A stretch of 64,000 nt of DNA, taken from contig NZ_JADYVX010000013.1 in assembly GCF_020194175.1 (NCBI RefSeq), positions 109,279 to 173,278 of the forward strand, written 5' to 3'. The notes beneath the pieces were generated by a model. That model worked only from the letters and a program-made list of their open reading frames with translations, did no database searches and had not been told where the DNA came from. Source of the stretch: Bradyrhizobium sp. BRP22. Its GTDB lineage: Bacteria; Pseudomonadota; Alphaproteobacteria; Rhizobiales; Xanthobacteraceae. A program made the translations under genes and the position numbers. The number at the start of each line of letters is the position of its first letter. Position 1 is the stretch's first letter. This document shows, one piece after another, positions 58,138-64,000 of the stretch.

Positions 58138-58299
58138 CACGCCGCGCTCCTAACATAGCCGCCCGGCGCGACCATGGGCGATCCGCATGGGCTGGTAGTG
58201 GCTGGGGTTTGATCAGTGTGAGATTGCACAAAGAGAAAAGCACAATCTTAACGAGGATGCCAGTGCACTTTGTGCCGCAGCTACAAAAACATGCGGGAC

Positions 58300-58533
58300 C
58301 GACGGTCGCTCCTTAGCCCTAAACCCAGCTTTCCGCGAGCTGCGGCTGGTCGCCAGCCGAGCGCGGCATGCAGCGCAGGTCCGCCGCCTCGAAGGCGTCG
58401 CGCAGCATCTTCAGTCCCTCGTTCGGCCCCACTGTCCGCAGCATCAAGCGTGCTCGGCTGCGGCGCCTCACTGTAGCCTACCTCGAAGATGTGCGCGATG
58501 TAGCAGTTCCGGGAAATCGGCTGGTCGGTCATA
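58300..58533 (-). pseudogene. Remnant of a small hypothetical protein
   Basis: MWMIYDRPADFP and, one frame over, NCYIAHIFEVGYSEAPQPS look like a short hypothetical protein seen in several rhizobia, split by a frameshift near 58520. No function is known to me. Confidence 0.3.
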
Positions 58534-59137
58534 GATCATCCACATCGGCAGGCGACTGCGCTGCATCAATTCGCGTTTTGCAGGATGAACTCCACAACCT
58601 TTGAGATGTCGCTCACGCGATGGTTCCTTAAGTCCGATGATCTTGCCGGCGGCTGCATCGCCCATTGTGATGCATCTCATTGCGGACATGGCGGTTCGTC
58701 GTCACGGATGGTTTCCGATCTCACCCCTCCACCATCGCGGGACTGTACCGGCTTAAGCCACGGGTTTTCGGATGAGGTTCCGGCTTGCGGAAACCGGCTT
58801 TACTATCAACTCGGACCTGGATTAGCGGGCAGAAGCTTCCCATAAACGCGAGTATCAAGGACGATCAAACCGACCGGAAGATACCTAAAAAATGGCGTTT
58901 CCCCAACCAGAGCCCCACTGCCGGGTGGCGTCTACGATTTACAACTACTCCAAGCGACCCGCACCCGACATCAGCAGAGCGGGTTGTAATCGGCCAGCGT
59001 GTGCATTATTGTTGCGCAACTACAGCAAGAAAAGGGGCTGTAAGAAGGAGGGAAGTAATGCGCGATCGACGCCATGTTTGTGTGGACTCCCGACCGGGAG
59101 CCCTTTGAATCCAGCGATTTCCCACTAAAGCGCAAAC

Positions 59138-59389
59138 TTGCAGTCACCACCATTCCCGCAAGCGTTGCCCATCTTTCCCATCCGTGTTCCGCGGGTGCCT
59201 GCGATCACAACTGGAAGGACACAGAATGCTGGGCGCAGCCGCATCACCCAGCGTCTAATCAGCGAGTGGATTTATCAAGACAACATTCCAGAAGAAGTGG
59301 TCGGGGAGGCTGTGACCGAGGTGGAAGAATTTTCCGAATTTCCGTTCCATACTTCGCCTCTCGAAACGAATGATGATCAAGAAGATTGA
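59138..59389 (+). CDS. Hypothetical acidic protein fragment
   Basis: The last 50 codons have a coherent acidic composition (ISEWIYQDNIPEEVVGEAVT), but the start is unclear (TTG 59138). Not recognised. Confidence 0.22.
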   Translation: MQSPPFPQALPIFPIRVPRVPAITTGRTQNAGRSRITQRLISEWIYQDNIPEEVVGEAVTEVEEFSEFPFHTSPLETNDDQED

Positions 59390-60041
59390 TTAGATCGGCG
59401 GGGCCTATATCAAACGAAGTTGGACCTCCGTGAAACATAGTTTTTCAACTTACCAGCTGGGACCGTGGCCACGCTGTATCAGGCATTACTGTTGCGAGAA
59501 ATCTTGGCCGGTAAAGGGCGCGTTGTCATAACCGGCAATTCACCTCGACATGACCAGTTAGAAAGTAGGGCAATGTAAGTGTCTATGAGCTCACAAATCT
59601 CAGCCCCGTCAGGTTGCTGAAGTGACGCGGCCTCCGGACTTCATACGTCCAAGCCAAACGAAACTAGGCATGGCTAGGCTGTGTACCTATAAACTCGGCG
59701 GCGTCATGTGACTGCGACACGCCCGCTTTGCTCCGATAGCGACCAAGTTCGTGCCGGAGCGCAATATGTCGTGATGGGCCATGTGTGGACGGCTCCGGGT
59801 TGGCAAGGGTTTTCTTTACGCATGCGGCGGTAGTCGGAGCAGCCATGTGTTCGGCCTGTTAGCGCGGTCCACGTGACCGCTGGCCATAATGCCCTCCGCG
59901 GATCAGGTCCCGGTCAAAAGCACGCATTCGAAGATGCCATGGCCCAAGTGGGTTGTCCTGATCGCCGGATCGACCGGCGCTGCATTACGTGCTGTTCGCC
60001 CTCCCAAACGTTACGTCACACCGGATGTCCGGCGCGATAGG

Positions 60042-61074
60042 TTACGCCGCGAGCGCGACGGGCTCCCTGTAGCGCTCACCCCTGGCCATCATAGCCCACG
60101 CCATCCGAGCAATCTTGTTGGCGAGCGCGATCGCAGCCACCTTGGCGGGTCGGCGCGTCAGCAGTCCCGTAAGCCAAGGCCGATGCCCCGCGCCATGGAT
60201 CTTGGCATAGCGGATCACGGCGAGCGCGCCAGCCGTGAAAAGGCTGCGCAAATAGCGATCGGCTTGTTTGCTAATACTGCCAAGCTTGTCCTTGCCTCCG
60301 CTCGAGTTCTGCTTCGGCACGAGCCCAACCCAGGCCGAGAAGTCTCGTCCCGATCGGAGAGCCTTGGGATCGGCAACGCTGGCGACCAGAGCTGTTGCCA
60401 GCGCCGGCCCGACGCCGGGGATCGCGTCCAGCCGCTTGCTCGTCACGCTTGATCGATGCCAGGCGATGATGCGTCGGTCGAACTCCAGGATTTGGGCTTT
60501 CAGTGCACGCAATTGATTGCCGAGAGCAGCAAGACAAGCACGGGCCACCTCGGGGAGCCGGTAGTCGGCTCTATCGGCGACGATCTCCAGCAGTTGCTCA
60601 ACACCCCTGCGCCCGATAGGCGCGACAATCCCGAACTCGGCGAGATAGGCGCGGATTGAATTCATTACGGCAGTCTGCTGACGGATGAAGAGATGGCGCG
60701 CCCGGTGAAGCATCAGGCAGCTCTGCTGCTCGACCGTCTTGGCCGGTACAAACCTCATGGTAGGTGACCGCTTCACAGATCGCCTCCGCGTCGGTGCTGT
60801 CGTTCTTTTTCCGCTTGACGTAGGGCTTCACGTAGGCCAGCGGCATCAATCGTACGGTATGCCCCAACGCCTGCAGCTCGCGAGACCAATGGTGCGATGA
60901 TGCGCACGCCTCGTGCCTACCAGGCATGGCGCCAGCTTCTGGAAAAATGCCAGGACGTGGCGGCGCCTCAACTGACGGCGCAGGACCACCTGGCCGACTG
61001 CATCAACGACATGCACTTAAAATACCGACTTGGCGATATCGAGACCGATTGTCGAAATCGACTGCATAGGCTGC
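60042..61074 (-). pseudogene. IS110-family transposase, broken
   Basis: N-terminus near 61070: ISTIGLDIAKSVF with the DEDD-type Asp, followed by a TAA where a Gln or Glu codon is expected. A second frame gives VRLMPLAYVKPYVKRKKNDS and TDAEAICEAVT. A third (60776-60042) contains the C-terminal IS110 domain: RLDAIPGVGPALATALVA, FSAWVGLVPKQNSSGGK with the serine. The stop and two frame changes inactivate it. IS110 elements have no terminal repeats, so the ends are not defined. Confidence 0.8.
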
Positions 61075-61394
61075 TCCTCGGAATCGTGGGAGCCTCAAAC
61101 GGCGCCCACTCCTTGGCACTCTCGTGCTGGTGGAGGAGCCGTCCACAGCATCAATAGCAGACAAAGACCCACGGCTAATACGTCGCTATTTCGTCATGCC
61201 GAAAGCATGCTGCCGAGGCTGACCATCTCCAGTCATATCGCTTCGGAGTTTTGTGCACGAGTTCGATCGAGAATGCCGAATTCAAATTGGACGGTCTAAG
61301 CGTAATCCACTCGTGACTGTTGGCCTCGTGCTTTCCTTCTTGAGGCACATTGAGCTGATCGAAACTACCTTTCTCACATCTGAAGTCGTCTCGA

Positions 61395-61607
61395 TTGAGC
61401 TTCAACAACTCGTATCCGCCGCCGAAATATCGTGATTACAGCGCCGAGCGCGTCGACGCGGCCTGCCGGCGCGGCATTCTAATCAAGGCACAATCCGTCG
61501 CCTTGATACGCTCCATCCTCCAGAACGGCCCGGATCGCACATCTGTCGACGAGCCCGCCGACAGCATGCCTCCAAATTCTGGTAGCTGTACTCTCTTCTT
61601 ATTCTAG
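61395..61607 (+). pseudogene. IS21 IstA-like transposase, C-terminal fragment
   Basis: YSAERVDAACRRGILIKAQS and VALIRSILQNGPDR match the last part of IstA transposases. Only about 50 codons remain. The flanks 61075-61394 and 61608-61766 show no gene. Confidence 0.5.
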
Positions 61608-61766
61608 CACAAATTGAAGCCGCCGCTTCGCAGGAGAGGAACATGCAGCACGAGAGTTGCTGCTAGATGGAGCAACCCGGGGGAAGCTCTGAGGCGGCGC
61701 GATCTCTTTCTCGTCCGAGTTCCTGAAGTTTACCGATGACCAGCGTGTCAGCTATGAGGAGGTATC

Positions 61767-62720
61767 ATGGCCATCACCTATTTGACAAAAACCGAGTTGG
61801 GTCAATTTCTTCACCACACCGGCAACTACATCGAGCCGAGTGTCAGAAAGGCGCTGATCGACTCGCTAGAGAGTAGCGGTGTGTTCCACGATGGCACCAC
61901 GGCACGGGTTCAGTATGGTCCGTTTCCCGGAGGGGCGGTCTCGCCTGGCACCCAAATCCTGAACGTTGCGTCGTCCACGACGATAGAGACGAATCCCTCT
62001 CTGAAAGCGATCATCCTAAACGACGCCGGTGGCAAGACGCTCAATGTCAGCGGTGGCGACAACGATGTGTTCGTTGCCATGGGCGAGGGCTCCGACACCC
62101 TAAACTTGTTCGACAGCGGCAACGATACGGTCTACGCCGGTTCAGGCAACGACGTCATCAATGCTGGTGGTGCGAGCGGTAACAGCTCACTGTACGGCGG
62201 CGCTGGCAATGACAGCATCTATGGTGGCACCGGCAACGACACGTTGGATGGCGGTACCGGCCAGGACTATTTGGAGGCAGGAAGCGGCGCGCAATCGCTG
62301 GTCGGCGGGGCAGGTAATGACTTTCTCAAAGATGTGGCCTCGGGACGCAGCACGCTGTCTGGCGGCGACGGCAACGACACGCTGCTCGGTGTGCAGGGCG
62401 ACTACTTGCAGGGCGGGAAAGGCAACGACGAGTTCTGGCTCATTGGCGGCGCCCCCGGGGCAAATTCGACGCTGCAGGGTGGAAGCGGCGACGATACCTT
62501 CCATATCCAAACGCACGCCGGAAACGACACCATCATTGGCGGCGAAGGCTACGATGCAGTCGAGTTTGCGGATCGGTCTTGGCATGACATCACCCGGATC
62601 GATATCGATACGAGCACGTCGACCTTGACGCTGCATTTCACCGACAACCAGACGATTTCAGTCAGCGGAGTTGAAGAACTCAGGTTTACCGATCAGCCTC
62701 TCGATCTGACGAAGCACTAA
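61767..62720 (+). CDS. RTX-type calcium-binding protein
   Basis: 317 residues from ATG 61767 with a strong AGGAGG site. After about 85 residues there are ten or more nonapeptide-like repeats (GGAGNDSIYGGTGNDTLDGG, GGDGNDTLLG, GGSGDDTFHI) that fold as a calcium-bound beta roll. The C-terminus ends in SVSGVEELRFTDQPLDL, as in type I-secreted proteins, which carry an uncleaved C-terminal signal. No enzymatic domain and no adjacent type I exporter are visible. Export to the cell surface or medium is inferred. A hairpin follows the stop. Confidence 0.85.
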   Translation: MAITYLTKTELGQFLHHTGNYIEPSVRKALIDSLESSGVFHDGTTARVQYGPFPGGAVSPGTQILNVASSTTIETNPSLKAIILNDAGGKTLNVSGGDNDVFVAMGEGSDTLNLFDSGNDTVYAGSGNDVINAGGASGNSSLYGGAGNDSIYGGTGNDTLDGGTGQDYLEAGSGAQSLVGGAGNDFLKDVASGRSTLSGGDGNDTLLGVQGDYLQGGKGNDEFWLIGGAPGANSTLQGGSGDDTFHIQTHAGNDTIIGGEGYDAVEFADRSWHDITRIDIDTSTSTLTLHFTDNQTISVSGVEELRFTDQPLDLTKH

Positions 62721-62741
62721 TTCGGTACCGGCGGTTCAACT

Positions 62742-62770
62742 GTAAAGCTCCGCTCCCGGCGGGGCTTTAC
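62742..62770. terminator. Hairpin after the RTX gene
   Basis: GTAAAGCTCCGC, loop TCCCG, GCGGGGCTTTAC: a 12-bp stem with one wobble, 21 bp after the stop. No T run. Placed to end both this gene and the convergent TPR remnant. Confidence 0.55.
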
Positions 62771-62869
62771 TGTGTGGTCAAGCGCGCGTTCCACCTCTTC
62801 TTTGTGAGCTACCCTTGGTAAGGGGATGGTTGAAAACGCCGCCAATCTTCTCCTTTGGGCTTCAGGGAA

Positions 62870-64000
62870 GCCGGAACCAGGTGTAGGCAGCAACGGTATC
62901 TTCCTTTTATTAAGGCGTTCCTGTCGCACTTCGGGTTCGACGCGCTGCTCGACCTGCCCGATACGGAAATGCTCGAGAATGCCGGCCTCGTAAGCGCATG
63001 CCCCATAGATGCGCACGCGTGCGGCCAGGCAGGTCCGGGTAGCACCTGTTGCGCCGTCGCGGTAGCGACGAAGGGTAAAGTTGGGGTCTAACGCGAGGCC
63101 AGCTTCAGCAGCGGCCATGGCCTCATTCAAGGAGCCGAACAGCGCGAGTGCAGCGGCAAGCAGGAATGAGCCATTGGATAGTTTCTGCTGGCTTCGATGC
63201 TGCGGCGGAACCAGCTAACTGCTTCAGCATCTGTTGTAAGGTGCAGTTTGGCGTGCCATTTATCAGCAGCCAGTTGAAGGCGAAGTTATCGCGTGGAGAG
63301 AGGCAAAATGCTTCGTTCATATGGGCCTCGGTCTCCGCGCCGCGACCCAGATATATTTGCCTCACCGATGAGCGCGCGCGCGTCAGCCAAACGATCCAGC
63401 GGCAACGCTCGCTCGTACTCAGCAACGCCTTAAGCCACGCGGTTCATTGTACTCTGGACTACCCCTGATGCCAAATGGGCGAACGCGTGGTTCGGCGCTT
63501 GGGAAAGCGCCTTTGTCAACGTCGTCTCGGCTACGGCGAAGTGCGGCCCAATCGTTGGTCTGAAACCCCGCGCCAACTACGATATCGACAGCGGCCACAA
63601 AGACCATTGCATCGATATTGTCAGGATCGAACGCCAAGGACCGTTCAAAGAAGTCACGCACTCGCGTCATGTATTCGGGCGCAAATCCCTTGTTCCACCA
63701 AGCCCTGCCCAGAAAGTAAAGATCTATCGAATTGGGATGCAGCGAGCGCACTGCGCGTCGTGCCTCGGCCTCGATGAGCTGGGCATTCAGTTGTTGGCAA
63801 GCCGCGACACGATCTCGTCCTGCATATCGAACAGATCGGCGGCATCAATGTGGGCGGAGCGACTTGGAATGTGTTTGAAGGCTGGAACAACCACAAGGTC
63901 ATCTCGTTCCTGCGCACTTCCAAGACTAACGGCGAGACCGTGGACATCAAGAGTCTCCTGCAATGGATCAAGTCGAAAAGATACTTCGGTGACATAATCG
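62870..64000 (-). pseudogene. TPR-containing protein (adenylate-cyclase-associated type), fragmented
   Basis: Minus-strand pieces in shifting frames: AADLFDMQDEIVSRLANQL, SLHPNSIDLYFLGRAWWNKG, FFERSLAFDPDNIDAMVF, MNEAFCLSPRDNFAFNWL and LNEAMAAAEAGLALDPNFTL. These are the TPR repeats of the C-terminal half of CadC/adenylate-cyclase-like rhizobial proteins. At least three frame changes. The 5' part lies beyond the window end. Confidence 0.65.

Larger units (their letters stand above)
56972..59999. other. 3-kb stretch of remnants
   Basis: Apart from the IS110 fragment, the 29-residue peptide, the hypothetical remnant near 58.4 kb and a short frame at 59138-59389 listed separately, I see no gene between the M16 remnants and the IS110 element. 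Confidence 0.4.

Overview
The window reads as part of a symbiosis island of a Bradyrhizobium-type rhizobium. This rests on three things: type III effector genes preceded by TtsI boxes (tts boxes), two NifA/sigma54-type promoters (TGT-N10-ACA upstream element plus a -24/-12 element), and dense IS remnants and broken genes between a few intact genes. Species assignment is inference; no rRNA or housekeeping gene is present apart from one tRNA-Arg.

Layout. 0-3 kb: end of an FkbM-type methyltransferase, a decayed IS701-like element, an IS5/IS427-group element and an orphan NifA-type promoter. 4-12 kb: two candidate type III effectors, a NopD/XopD-like SUMO-protease effector with two sets of internal repeats and a trehalose-6-phosphate-synthase effector (RipTPS-like). 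Related noncoding repeats lie upstream of each, and the two proteins share N- and C-terminal modules. 12-22 kb: a broken tyrosine integrase followed by a decaying defence/toxin cluster: HEPN-like gene, XRE regulator with a HEPN-like tail, HipA kinase, endonuclease-ATPase, SIR2-like protein and STAND NTPase. It ends at tRNA-Arg(CCG) and is bracketed by a 23-bp near-identical direct repeat. 22-26 kb: IS66 and a MazEF remnant. 27-30.5 kb: glycosyltransferase, Bcr/CflA-type efflux pump and alpha/beta hydrolase. 32.7-34.6 kb: GNAT acetyltransferase and a broken histidine-decarboxylase-like gene. 36-45 kb: a 2726-residue effector combining SKWP repeats, a DFDGD polymerase-like motif, a shikimate-kinase domain and a SUMO-protease domain, with two tts boxes upstream. 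45.8-52.6 kb, minus strand: an amino-acid N-hydroxylase, MFS exporter, PhyH-type dioxygenase, cupin, methionyl-tRNA-synthetase-like protein and aminotransferase. 53-64 kb: IS21, IS110 and other gene remnants, an RTX calcium-binding protein, and a TPR gene running off the end.

The most interesting system is the 45.8-52.6 kb operon. Amino-acid N-hydroxylase plus cupin plus MetRS-like protein is the signature of bacterial hydrazine (N-N bond) synthetases of the Spb38/Spb40 type. Here the cupin and MetRS parts are separate, translationally coupled genes. The operon has a textbook sigma54 -24/-12 element and a perfect NifA upstream element about 119 bp before the predicted start, so an N-N-bonded metabolite made under nitrogen-fixing conditions in nodules is the working hypothesis. 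A tts box further upstream points the same way. The second is the giant effector, whose domain combination suggests a multi-activity protein delivered to plant cells.

Many genes show single-base frameshifts or stops. Some may be sequencing errors, but their concentration in IS, defence and housekeeping-like remnants, with long effector and biosynthetic frames intact, fits island decay.
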